Assembly (NCBI GenBank): GCA_019649035.1
Contig: BMAT01004693.1
Span: 221,671-252,284 of the forward strand
DNA from: Elysia marginata
Taxonomy: Eukaryota; Mollusca; Gastropoda; Plakobranchidae
Length of the DNA stretch: 30,614 nt
Direction: 5' to 3'
Shown here one piece after another: positions 21,777 to 30,614 of the stretch (position 1 is the first letter of the stretch; each line of letters begins with the position of its first letter). Both the position numbers and the translations under genes were made by a program. The notes beneath the pieces are model-generated. The model did not search any database. It had not been told where the DNA came from and saw only the letters and a program-made list of their open reading frames with translations.

Positions 21777-22199
21777 ATGGCTGCAAATTTCATGATATTT
21801 TGCGCTATATTTGCTTCTTATTCCATTTATACCCATGGAATCTCTTTACCAAGGAGAAACCAGATTCCGGGAGAACCAGTTTCAGAAAGGTTTCTGAACC
21901 AAGAGATCCCTAAACTTACAGGAGAAAGTCCTCTGAGTTCAGCTCTACTCTTGAATAGGCTACCAGCATACCCAAGTGTTTCTAATTCTTATCCACATGA
22001 AGTTATGACTGAAGCTAGAGTGAGCTCCGCCAACAGAAAGCAGCGACGGTATTATTATGTTCCAATATATAGAAAAACAAGACTCCAGAGATGGTCAAAA
22101 CGCAATCATGCATTTTTACGTTTGAAGAGACGATCTATTGGTTTTCCGCGTGCCAAGTGTGACTACCTCGATCCCTTATGTTTTGTACCTTCTCAGTGA
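21777..22199 (+). CDS. Secreted neuropeptide precursor with a C-terminal C-x6-C peptide (allatostatin-C/somatostatin-related type, candidate)
   Basis: A complete 140-residue single-exon frame. Residues about 1-21 form a hydrophobic signal peptide (FMIFCAIFASYSIY), with cleavage probably near THG|IS. A pro-region with SALLLNRL (55-62) follows, then a very basic stretch with cleavage sites RKQRR (87-91), RK (99-100), KR (108-109) and KRR (117-119). The last 21 residues (120-140) are the likely mature peptide. They contain RAKCDYLDPLCF, a six-residue ring between Cys128 and Cys135, with an aromatic residue right after the second Cys and an unamidated VPSQ end. Known family pattern: allatostatin-C precursors of about this size carry a single C-terminal peptide such as fly QVRYRQCYFNPISCF, with the same C-x6-C-F. 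The start sits in a good Kozak context (A at -3, G at +4). It is paralogous to the gene at 28451-28903. The predicted role is a secreted signal acting on a GPCR. That this is a peptide gene is fairly sure; the family name is tentative. Confidence 0.82.
   Translation: MAANFMIFCAIFASYSIYTHGISLPRRNQIPGEPVSERFLNQEIPKLTGESPLSSALLLNRLPAYPSVSNSYPHEVMTEARVSSANRKQRRYYYVPIYRKTRLQRWSKRNHAFLRLKRRSIGFPRAKCDYLDPLCFVPSQ
22134..22196 (+). other. Predicted mature cyclic peptide of the first precursor
   Basis: Residues 120-140, released after KRR. Cys128 (22158-22160) and Cys135 should form one disulfide. There is no C-terminal Gly, so no amidation is expected. Confidence 0.7.
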
Positions 22200-22846
22200 C
22201 AGAAAATCTCTCAAAACAAGCATCGGTTTCCTGTGCGACTGTGGGACGTTTGCGTGGGTAGGACAAGCTAAAAGACATGAACGTTTCACGGTAGTTCAGC
22301 AGTTGTAAGATTTTTATTAACACGACCCTAACACAACGTTCCCTATATCAAGAATGCAATGATTACGGACCTTGATCTGATTTGCAAAACGTCACGTACT
22401 TGAACTCTTTGATTCATCTTGTCAGAAAGTATGTGTATGTTTAACTTTAAATATATAACATGGTGGAGTTGGATTTCTGTATCTGTGCGGGCTGTCTTAA
22501 CTTTGGCCAAACACAAATGCCTCGCGCAGCAAGATACATGTATCAATTTCAGTTTCACAAAGGTTTGTTTAACTTACGAAGACCGATAGCGCTCGTTGCC
22601 CATATCAAGGCTTTTTTCGTAAAGGGTGAGAATAGATATGTGTATGTAAGATCATTGAATGTCGAAAATGAGTTAAAGTTCTATGTTACTAAAAAATCGT
22701 TCATCATCACCACCACCATCAAAGTGTGCAGTCATTCGGAAGCAGCATCATATTGAATCCTCAAATTGTTAAGCTTAAAAAAACTTTTTTTTACAGTTTC
22801 TTTTCTGTTTAATTGGGGACAGAAGCCAAAAGATTTTTGCCTCTCA

Positions 22847-22852
22847 AATAAA
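22847..22852 (+). terminator. Poly(A) signal of the first peptide gene
   Basis: AATAAA with a GT-rich stretch downstream (about 22865-22885, TTATTGTTATGTCGG). It gives a 3' UTR of about 670 nt. Weaker alternatives occur nearby (22890s). Confidence 0.55.
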
Positions 22853-22885
22853 TATGGCTTCACGTTATTGTTATGTCGGTTACAT

Positions 22886-23396
22886 ATTTTTAAATAAAAA
22901 TTTTAATCATTAATGTTAATCAGATTGGAAAAGAATCTCTGGCTTTTAGACAAATATATTAGGTATTTGTAAAAAGATTTTTGTTTCTATTTTAGTGATT
23001 TTAATACCACGCATGGTTTGTTGTCGTTTTTGGATATTAAGATGTCCTATGTCTTGATCAAGCGGAACTTTTAAAAAAGCCTTAAAAGCTGTCTGATTTC
23101 AGTTGGAAATGTTGAACAAAGAAAAGTAGAATACGTGCTTTTTGCTTTTCTTCAATTCCTTGTTGTTTTATGGACATAAAATTCATAATGAACAAGGTAT
23201 AAATCTTTTTCGTTTAAACCGAGCTTTTAAGTTATAACTTTCAAAAATGACATTATAAAATAATCATCAGAAAAGATATACGTATATTAATGATTAACAT
23301 AATCAATCCTTTACAATTGTTTTGAAGAAGAAACTCACGAATTAGAAATGTAAACTGTATTATACAAACCAACTAGAAAACACCTACTGTGAAACA
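22886..23396. other. AT-rich spacer
   Basis: I see nothing recognisable here. Confidence 0.5.
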
Positions 23397-23955
23397 ATGA
23401 TTTTTCTTGAAACTTGTGCAATCTAAGAATCAACTTATTTGATTTGATTTTCGTAATATTAATGACATGTTTTAGTAAACTGCGTAATATTTGTTTGTTT
23501 GCTGGTTTTGGTTTTTTTTTGTTTATTGATTCTAGAATTGTATCCTGGTTAAAGCTTTAAAACATTTTATTTCAGCAGAGAAGTACTAATATTGTTTGTA
23601 TACGTTGCATTGATGTTATTTCATATATGTTTTCTCATAATTTACTTTCATAAAAGTCACATTGAAAAGATCAATTTCTTGTTATGGTTTTTCTTGAAAC
23701 TTGTGTAATATGAGAATCATTTTTTTGTATTTGATTTTCGTTATAATAATAACATATTTTAGTAAACTGCGTAATATTTGAACGGGTGTTTTTATTCATT
23801 TTAGAAATGTATTCTGGTTGAAAGCTTTCAATCGTTTCGTTTCAGCAGGGAAGTACTATTTTTGTTTGTAGACGTTGCATTAATGTTATTTTATGTCTGT
23901 TTTCTCATAATTTGCTTTCATAAAACACACATTTAAAAGATTAATTTCTTGTTAT
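23397..23955. repeat. Local tandem duplication, ~287-bp unit, two copies
   Basis: Copy 1 (23397-23683) and copy 2 (23684-23955) align along their length. Shared blocks in order are TTTTTCTTGAAACTTGTG, TTTTAGTAAACTGCGTAATA, then a TTTCAGCAG[AG]GAAGTACTA block, GTTGCATT[GA]ATGTTATT and TTTTCTCATAATTT. They end in AATTTCTTGTTAT. Several small indels and substitutions show that the duplication is not very recent. It is non-coding. Confidence 0.9.
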
Positions 23956-26900
23956 TCTCAAAGCTACCACTTTCATGTGCATAAAATATTTACCCACAAA
24001 TAACTACCTCCAGTAAAGAGTTTCTTTTATGAGTGCTAAAATATTTTGTAAAAACTAACAGTATGCTAATATAAATAAATAGCATAAAAACTAGAAAAGC
24101 AAAATTAAGCCATGAAATATTTTGCTACGATTGAAGAAAATTTATTAATAAAAAGTACAAAGCCAAATTTCCTATTTAAAAGGTTGATGAATCTATGAGG
24201 TCTGAAGTGTTTTGTCAATATACAATTTCGATTATTTTACTATCACACAATTTAATAACGACTTTCCTATTCCTTCATCTTCACCTGTTTGCATCTCCTG
24301 TTCTTCTCGATCTCACTTTTTTTTTACATTTTCTGTACCAGTCTATAACTCATTATCTGGAGATTCTTTGCACTATAGCCTCTTACTGCCTTTGCCAAAA
24401 AAAAACTATTATATAGACAATTTTGAAAGGTAATCTGGGTAGAAATATTTTTATTTATATTTAAAGCAATCAACAGCTGTTACAACATGGAAACAGCACA
24501 TGCTATGGGTTTTTATAGAACAAATGTGATTCACAAAAAATTATAGACCAAGAGACATAAAAATCTAGACTAATATAAAAACAAAGATTTCTTCAAAACA
24601 TAATTGGTTTAAAAATCACACGAGAAACTAATATGTTGACTTTTGTTGTCCGCCACTATCATTTTTATTCTACTTTTAATGTCTTCTGGTCAAATTGAGA
24701 GTGTGCTTGGTGTAGTGATAAACTCAATAAAGTTTTGGTAGTTTTAAAAAATGTTTTTCATTCACTTATCAATTTACATCTCTGTTAAAAACCAAGCTGC
24801 ATTGGTGTTTTAAAACAGATAAAGTTGTTAGTTTGTTTCACTACCAGTCTAATTAAGTGGTAATAATTTGAATTTCCACAAATATCCATCTTTGCGAATT
24901 TTTAAAAAATGTACCATTTAAAAGAACGTATTGTCTTGTGCTTGTGAAGAAGAAGAATATTATAACTTCAAGCAGTTTTTCTGTCTTAGAGCTCAGAAAA
25001 GTTAGTCGTTTAGAAAATAACAACTGAAGTGTTCAAACTGTGTCATCCCACATATAACATTTCGTTTTGTCACGGACATTAGATTTCTTTTTTTCTTCAA
25101 GTATGTAATTCCCCGTATGAATCGGAAGGACTGAGGCATATTTTAATACAATAGCTTCTGTATAAACAACTAATGCAATGGTTGTGTAAACCTGCCGCGT
25201 ATAAAAAAAATCTTCAATCAAGAAGAAATTTTTTTAATTGAAAACCTAAAATGACAAAATATGAAACAATCACCTCTGAATTGTGAATGAGTAGACCAAA
25301 TTAAACGAGGCACTCATCAGAGAGTCTAGACATGGAGAATTTACCACTTTTATCAAAATGATGAAAAGTATAGCTCAAGCTTTTTTTTACATCTTGAGAT
25401 ATTTCATAAAAGAATTAAACTATCTTTTGAAGTATTCTTACATTCTATAACAAATCCATGTTTTAATTGGTTCAAACTCTACACTAGTCAGAGCGACTTG
25501 TGACTGATTTACCCGTGTCGCCTGGCATTTATGTCAGTACATCTTTCAGACATTCTCACGGCTCTAGGGTACATGACCCGATAGGTTTATAACATGCTCT
25601 CAAATTTGTGAATTTACTTTCAGTAATTGAGATTTCCATGACATTATGTTTCTTTCAAATTCATCCAAATTATCATATCTCTTGATTTGTTTTCCTGTAT
25701 GATTACAGGAGACTCGCAATTATTTTTACAAAATGGGTGGGCCGTTCTGTAAATTAAGTCATCTCTTTAAAAAATTTGTCATGACACACTAAAATTAAAA
25801 CATGATGAGACATAGTTTATCTTGGAGGTTGATTTATTTCACATAAACTATTAATTTACAAAGACATGGACATTTAACATATGAAACGTGAGGCTGTGAT
25901 GTCGCACATTGTCAAATAGTATACAGTATGAAAATTGCAAGTGATATGTCACGTCAGGATTTTATTATGCATTCAAAGAATTTGATTGGACATTATCATG
26001 ACAAGCATTTTCCATTCATAACAATGCATGGTTCAACATAAATATAAAGTCTGCAACGTATTTCCTCAAAACTAAAAAAGCCTAATCAATGTCACATTGT
26101 TTGAGATTTATAATAGGTCTTTTGGATTCGACAAATAATCTGATGATCATATTAGCAATACAAGCATAACAAATCGATTTCATTATTGAATATTGCTTCT
26201 TATAAAAAGAGAGGTAGCTTGATGAGCGCTCTAGAATTGTTCAATCTGTATTTTTTAGATATTGTTTGAAATAAACTATCAAGCTCTTATTATAGTGTAT
26301 ATTACTAACTGCCAAGCATTTTTAAGCAATAAAAATTTAAAAAATACACATTGCATTATCTTCTAATAATTGCTCTGCCAAACAAAATTTGCTGTACTTT
26401 AGTTGGCTTATTGATATTTAAAAAAACCACTTGAGTTAACGTATTAACAAAAAAAACAGTAAAAAATCAAAATCATAACAAGCTAGTTTTAGGATGAGCA
26501 AGGCTTCAAACTTTCACAAAGCTGGGTGTCGTGATGAATGGCACAGAGAGATAATGTCAGAGTAACTTGTCAGTACAAAACTTGGAGTCAAACTTATGAT
26601 AAAATCCTAGTAGCAACATTGACATCAAAATGTGTCGATTCGGTACCTTTAGTTTTATTCCGTACCTCTTAGTTAAAATGAGTTCGATAAATAGAACTTG
26701 TAACCTAAACTTTAGCCTTGGAATAACCAACTTATCCAGCCTTGGGCGGACAGTTGGAGACTGAGATTCGAACCCTGGTTCCAGCTATCTGACAGTGCTG
26801 TTTTTGTAATCAAACTTACCCTGTTTTACTTTTACAGACCAACTCTAAGGGCACATATAATGATAAATGTTAAAAATATTGCCTGCTTTACACATTGGTC

Positions 26901-28398
26901 AAATAATTTAGAAAATATATCCAGAAACATGGGAAAATCTTGAAATTGAAAATGCCAATATAGAAAAAAAAATTTCATGCCAACCAGTTGGATTATGACG
27001 CATTACTAAGAGGTATCCTGCAAAAACAGAATTAATGGGGTCTTTTTTCATACAGCAAAGCTGTTATAATGTCGTCGAAGTTAAGTATAAAAATATAGAG
27101 CATGAATTAAATCAGTGAATGATTTGTTATGGAGAGTATTTTGTTCAACGTTTTGCAAATGGTCATAATCAGACGTCTCGAATTGGTCACACAGGTTAAC
27201 AGTGCCACTTAAAATAGTTTAAAAGCATAATATGGAAACTAAGTTAACATAATGTTGTTGTCGACAGCTCTGTGAAAAAGCAATAGATTATAGTTGATTT
27301 TAAACTCTTTCGCCAAAAAAACACGAAATGAAATAAATATACAAAAAGTTGACCGACAAAGTTCAATGAAAAAGGAAGTGCTAGTAGAGTTTTATATGAT
27401 GTTTATACGACAAAGATCATTATAATAATGAGAATTCAATGAATAGATGAGAAAACTATTAAGTTACTAATACTTTTTTTAGTTTATGTAGTCATAACTT
27501 AAATCTTGGTGCTTAAATTTAATCGATACCAGAACAAGTTACATAAAATTTAAATTATATCATGTTAAGCATACTATTGTCTATACTGATAAAGCATTCA
27601 GAGAAGGCACCAAAATTAAAACAATAAGATCATTTCGTAAAAAAATAGAATTTGTTGCTTTATCAACCAATTACTGTCCTCTTAAGTTTCTTTTATATAA
27701 TTACAATCTAAAATCTAAGCTTTGTAAATTCGTTCTGGTTCTGCGAGGCAAGAGAAAAACTTCTGATTATTTTTAAATTAATAGTGAATTATACGTGAGA
27801 TTTGTAGTGTAAGATTCAAGGATAATTTTAGCAATTCATTATTACTTCTAACACCACAAGCAATGGTACTTCAATAGCTGATACTGCAACACCATCGCTT
27901 GTTAACGTCTGAGTCAATCTTTTCAATAAATAAATTAGACATTTATTCTCAAGAGTGTTTTTTATTCAATTGTTCGAACTGTAAGTCCAAGTTCTCAGTT
28001 GAAACAATTTAAACTCCATCAACACGTTTTTATCAATGCGTAGCATTTGTTTCACGTTGTTTTGAACAAAGCCTGTTTGAAAGATTTAATTGCGTTTTAG
28101 GCCCTCTCTCACGCCGACCATAATGCATAGAGTCAGCGTGAAATTTAAACGTAACTTGGCTTCTTCAATAGAGATTTCATTTAGAACATAAACTCCTCCA
28201 TTCTATTAACGCACATATTGAGCTTGCTATGGAGGGCATGTCATTTCTCAAACTGTGTTCGTCTTCGATGAAAAATTTCTGCGAAGCGTGATGATTGGTT
28301 GAGTTAATCAAGCTCAAACTGGACCTGTTATCGGTCGAAGATAGCCACATCAGTACCTAATGTTTTGGAGACCTTAGAGAGATCAGCCTGTTTGTTTC
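23956..28398. other. Gene-free AT-rich stretch between the two peptide genes
   Basis: No coding frame longer than about 75 codons on either strand and none with a recognisable feature. Apart from the tRNA-like remnant near 26750-26800, I see no RNA gene or clear repeat. Confidence 0.55.
26750..26800 (-). mobile_element. tRNA-like B-box remnant of a SINE
   Basis: On the minus strand, AACCAGGGTTCGAATCTCAG is a good tRNA B-box (GGTTCGANTCC type) around 26764-26780. There is no convincing A-box and the cloverleaf does not close, so it is an old SINE fragment rather than a tRNA gene. Confidence 0.45.
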
Positions 28399-28404
28399 TT
28401 TATT
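28399..28404 (-). terminator. Poly(A) signal of the second peptide gene
   Basis: TTTATT on the plus strand, that is AATAAA on the minus strand, about 47 nt after the stop codon. The downstream element is not striking. Further minus-strand AATAAA hexamers occur near 27940-27966 and could give longer transcripts. Confidence 0.5.
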
Positions 28405-28450
28405 AATTTGATGGAATTTATCTGGTGAACTTTTGGAAAGTGGTTCGTTT

Positions 28451-28903
28451 TTATGAGTTTCGTCGATGTCGGATTCTGTGACGAACAAGTCTCAGACAAC
28501 CTCTGTAACAGAAGACATCGACGTAGCAGCATCTCGATCTGTATCCAGCCGACCTTTTTGCCACTGAAAATAGTTTTTGATGATTGGTGTGTTGTGAACT
28601 TGGCAAATGCGCTCTACTTCCTTGAGAGAAAAGGGTATTGCGCCTATTACCGGTCTTAGTTGTTCTTCCTGGAGTTTGCTGTATGAAACGGTGTCCAAAG
28701 TTCAATGGTGAGTTTAGCAAAATAGAGAAAATCTCCTTCAAATGAGAGTCATCAGAGCGTTGAGAGACTAGATCAACATCTGTTTGTGTTGGAGCTGGAG
28801 GCAATATAACGTTCTCCTCATCCGGTTCGGGAAGATGCAATGCATGCGAGCACAAACAACAGCATGCCAGAAGAGACAGCATATACACGGTTGTTGGCAA
28901 CAT
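28451..28903 (-). CDS. Second secreted neuropeptide precursor, paralogue with a four-cysteine C-terminal peptide
   Basis: A complete 150-residue single-exon frame. Residues 1-20 or so form a signal peptide (YMLSLLACCCLCSHA), and an acidic, Pro-rich pro-region follows. IFSILLNSPL (58-67) corresponds to SALLLNRL in the gene at 21777. NRR (86-88) and KR (116-117) are cleavage sites. The C-terminal part begins SAGYRSRCCYVDVFCYRGC. Cys125-Cys132 keep the C-x6-C spacing of the paralogue, and Cys126 and Cys136 are an extra pair. A basic tail (RLVRHRIRHRR) follows, which may be trimmed. Fly allatostatin-C (YRQCYFNPISCF) lines up with YRSRCCYVDVFCY at the ring, so an allatostatin-C/somatostatin-related identity is plausible but unproven. 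The Kozak context is good (A at -3). It faces the first gene 6.25 kb away, so the two are an inverted, convergent pair. Neuronal or neuroendocrine secretion is inferred. Confidence 0.82.
   Translation of the reverse strand: MLPTTVYMLSLLACCCLCSHALHLPEPDEENVILPPAPTQTDVDLVSQRSDDSHLKEIFSILLNSPLNFGHRFIQQTPGRTTKTGNRRNTLFSQGSRAHLPSSQHTNHQKLFSVAKRSAGYRSRCCYVDVFCYRGCLRLVRHRIRHRRNS
28454..28552 (-). other. Predicted mature region of the second precursor
   Basis: Residues 118-150 after KR. There are four Cys in the pattern CC-x5-C-x3-C. The conserved ring would be 125-132 and the added bridge 126-136. The product may end before or within the Arg/His-rich tail. Confidence 0.6.
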
Positions 28904-28925
28904 CTTTCAATAGGCTGCAAATCGA
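28904..28925 (-). promoter_or_regulatory. Possible 3' splice site in the 5' UTR of the second gene
   Basis: On the minus strand TTGTCTTCTTCGATTTGCAG ends 13 nt before the ATG, which looks like a polypyrimidine tract plus acceptor. A matching strong donor between it and the predicted start site near 29194 was not found, so the 5' UTR may also be unspliced. Confidence 0.35.
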
Positions 28926-29216
28926 AGAAGACAACTAATGAAATTTTGTGGAATCGATTTCAACTGTTACAAACAGGCGGTACTTTTGCCTAAGTAGATA
29001 TCTTTTCTAACTTTTCCAAGCTTTCCTGTGCTTCAATGTGAAATAATATCTTTTTTATGTAAGCAAATATTTAATGTTTCTTCAAAATCCGATTCGTTAA
29101 GAGGAAACAAGTCGATTAGTTTTAAAAGTACTTAAAATCTAATACACAAAACTGTTGCTGCAATGTTGTGCCAAACAAGCTGTGAGAAAACGGCAGTCCT
29201 TTGCTGCTGTCTTAAG

Positions 29217-29225
29217 CTTTATATA
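29217..29225 (-). promoter_or_regulatory. TATA box of the second peptide gene
   Basis: TATATAAAG on the minus strand. It predicts transcription starting near 29190-29197 and a 5' UTR of about 290 nt if unspliced. No clear initiator is seen. Confidence 0.6.
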
Positions 29226-29258
29226 ACTATCCGGACCATCAGGGAGCTTTGTGGACAG

Positions 29259-29300
29259 CCAATGAGAACAGCGCGAATTATCCAGGTACTTCGCCCCCGC
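29259..29300 (-). promoter_or_regulatory. CCAAT box and EGR/Sp1-like GC box
   Basis: CCAAT at 29259-29263 (ATTGG on the gene's strand) lies about 67 bp upstream of the predicted start, the usual CCAAT position. CGCCCCCGC at 29292-29300 reads GCGGGGGCG on the gene's strand, the EGR-type 9-mer, about 100 bp upstream of the start. The GC box stands out in AT-rich DNA. Confidence 0.45.
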
Positions 29301-29684
29301 GGACGAACTGTTGCGGCCACACCCTAATTTAAGGCGTTGTATTTATCCAGGATCCGGCCAGTTTCAGATACTTGACATTATTATCAATAAGCATACTGTA
29401 CGCCTATACATAGTTGCATACATTATAGTTTTTTCATGAAATGTTTGATTAGAATAAGTGTAGGTAGACTTTAAAGGCAGCCAATAAAAAATGTGATGTT
29501 AATGGTATCGATATTAGCCTTTCTTTCAGTGAAAATTTACACTCGATTTGACTACTGTTTTATACAAAATATCTCTCGCTCGCTGTGTGTGCCTTTCTTA
29601 AAAAAGGTAATAAAAAAAACTTTCGTCACGTCACTTTGCTGGCGACATCGTATAGGATCATAAGCTATATTTCTTTGACTACCA
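29301..29684. other. Gene-free AT-rich stretch
   Basis: I see nothing recognisable here. Confidence 0.5.
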
Positions 29685-29850
29685 AAGCTGTGGGTGCCGA
29701 AGCTATCATAAGCCAAGGGTTCGAATCATACCATAGGCATGCATGTTTGGGCCATTTTCATTTCAGCCTACATTATCCCACTGGTAATGGTTGCGCATTA
29801 GTTGGCTTCATTATGATTCCAAGTAAATGTTGTAATGTGTCAAGATGGCA
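29685..29850 (+). mobile_element. tRNA-derived SINE
   Basis: The head carries the B-box AAGGGTTCGAATCATACC (about 29715-29732), preceded by a decayed A-box region. The body is distinct from the other SINEs here (GGCATGCATGTTTGGGCCAT, then a CCTACATTATCCCACTGGTAATGG block to about 29850). The 90-codon frame across it is not a gene. Confidence 0.55.
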
Positions 29851-30420
29851 TAATTGATTCACCTAACTGAGTCTGTCGTGGGGAACATAGGAGCGTTGAT
29901 TTGCCACATGAGTAGAGAAATTGACTATCGACTTACACCAGTAAGACATTTTAGAAGTGGAACTCTTGAGTGCATAATTATATGTCACCTTTTATTTGGC
30001 ATGATACAGTTCTGTTTAGGGTGTCACACGAATAAATTGAAGTTGTTTTACCAGTAGGCCTAAATTTGACAGATCTAAGGTGTTTAATCAGCAGTCAATT
30101 ACATAACGGAAATTTTTCAACATTGCTGAGTTGCGATACGTCGTCTTAACATGACGCCGCAGTAAAATTTCACCGTTGTTTGTGTGCTAACTCAAAAGCA
30201 AAGATCTCAACTTAATTTGGAAACGGTCTTACAAGTAGAAAATAGTTATAAAACCGTCATCGCCCAAGTTATTTACATTTCCCTATGAATATCATAGAGA
30301 GTTGAACATAGGAATTTATATTATTGGAGGTGTGCGTTCTGCAAATTTCGCTGCAGTGTTTTATTTACTTGCGCGTCATAAATTCGCTGCCCGCCATTGC
30401 TATGACTCTGAACAAACAGC
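29851..30420. other. Gene-free stretch
   Basis: Short frames only. The sequence becomes more GC-rich from about 30340 on. Confidence 0.5.
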
Positions 30421-30433
30421 ACAGTGTTCGCTG

Positions 30434-30441
30434 TGACGTCA
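30434..30441. promoter_or_regulatory. Perfect CRE palindrome
   Basis: TGACGTCA, the full CREB/ATF site, in the GC-richer terminal segment. There is no TATA box or gene start beside it in the window, so its target is unknown. Confidence 0.4.
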
Positions 30442-30572
30442 ATTGTATGACTGGTCACTAGCTCGTGATATCCCTCTGACGCCGGGCGTAAACCCAGTTG
30501 AGAGGGTCAGCTGATATCAACATCAAAGGGAAGGACCTCCTACATAGAGGGAGGGTGGATCGGTAGTGTAAG

Positions 30573-30612
30573 GGAGCGGCAGGGATTCCTTGTTGAGAAT
30601 CCCTCAAGCTCC
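30573..30612. other. Stem-loop
   Basis: GGAGC, ggc, AGGGATTC, an 8-nt loop, GAATCCCT, caa and GCTCC form an 8-bp perfect stem stacked on a 5-bp stem across a symmetrical 3/3 internal loop. It ends 2 nt before the window edge. The role is unknown (mobile-element end, structured RNA or chance). Confidence 0.55.
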
Positions 30613-30614
30613 AC

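Noticed and set aside
22460..22756. 98-codon frame downstream of the first peptide gene
   Set aside because: It lies in the predicted 3' UTR before the poly(A) signal and has no recognisable feature.
26750..26800. tRNA gene on the minus strand
   Set aside because: A good B-box, but no A-box or cloverleaf.
28453..28993. Plus-strand and alternate minus-strand frames over the second peptide gene
   Set aside because: They are shadows of the 150-residue precursor, which alone has signal peptide, cleavage sites and a matching paralogue.
29715..29732. tRNA gene on the plus strand
   Set aside because: Only the B-box is good. There is no closing acceptor stem and no clear A-box, and the body continues as a SINE.

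Overview
The window looks like AT-rich, repeat-laden nuclear DNA of an animal, probably a mollusc and possibly a gastropod. That assignment is an inference. It rests on the style of the two peptide precursors, on several families of tRNA-derived SINEs, on broken non-LTR retrotransposons and on abundant microsatellites. I see no bacterial operons, rRNA or intact tRNA genes.

Layout. 1-180 is a short minisatellite. About 300-2840 is a 5'-truncated, heavily mutated APE-endonuclease/reverse-transcriptase LINE, followed by a reverse-strand tRNA-SINE (2905-3250). 5205-5620 is a second LINE fragment, from the RT C-terminal region. SINEs lie at 5692-6002 (target-site duplication visible), about 6595-6945, 9947-10060 (fragment), 16080-16285 (two tRNA-like heads) and 29685-29850, with remnants at 19010-19045 and 26750-26800. 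From 6.9 to 21.5 kb the DNA is mostly gene-poor, with a possible isolated exon (9046-9202), a purine-rich block (9260-9920), GA, GAT and GAA arrays, a 29-bp minisatellite (16637-16752) and an almost 1-kb compound trinucleotide array (18050-18995).

The convincing genes are two small secretory-peptide precursors facing each other: 21777-22199 (+, 140 aa) and 28451-28903 (-, 150 aa). Each has a signal peptide, basic cleavage sites and one C-terminal peptide with a disulfide-type C-x6-C ring. The two peptides align: (K)RS-[IA]-G-[FY]-(P)-R-[AS]-[KR]-C-x-Y-[LV]-D-x-[LF]-C-[FY]. They also share a [TS]H-[GA]-x-x-LP junction after the signal sequence. I read them as an inverted pair of paralogous neuropeptide genes, most like the allatostatin-C/somatostatin-related type. 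One copy has gained a second cysteine pair. Each has its own TATA-type core promoter and a nearby poly(A) signal. The 6.25 kb between them holds a local tandem duplication of about 287 bp. This pair is the most interesting system in the window. The last 250 bp are richer in GC and carry a perfect CRE palindrome and a strong hairpin.
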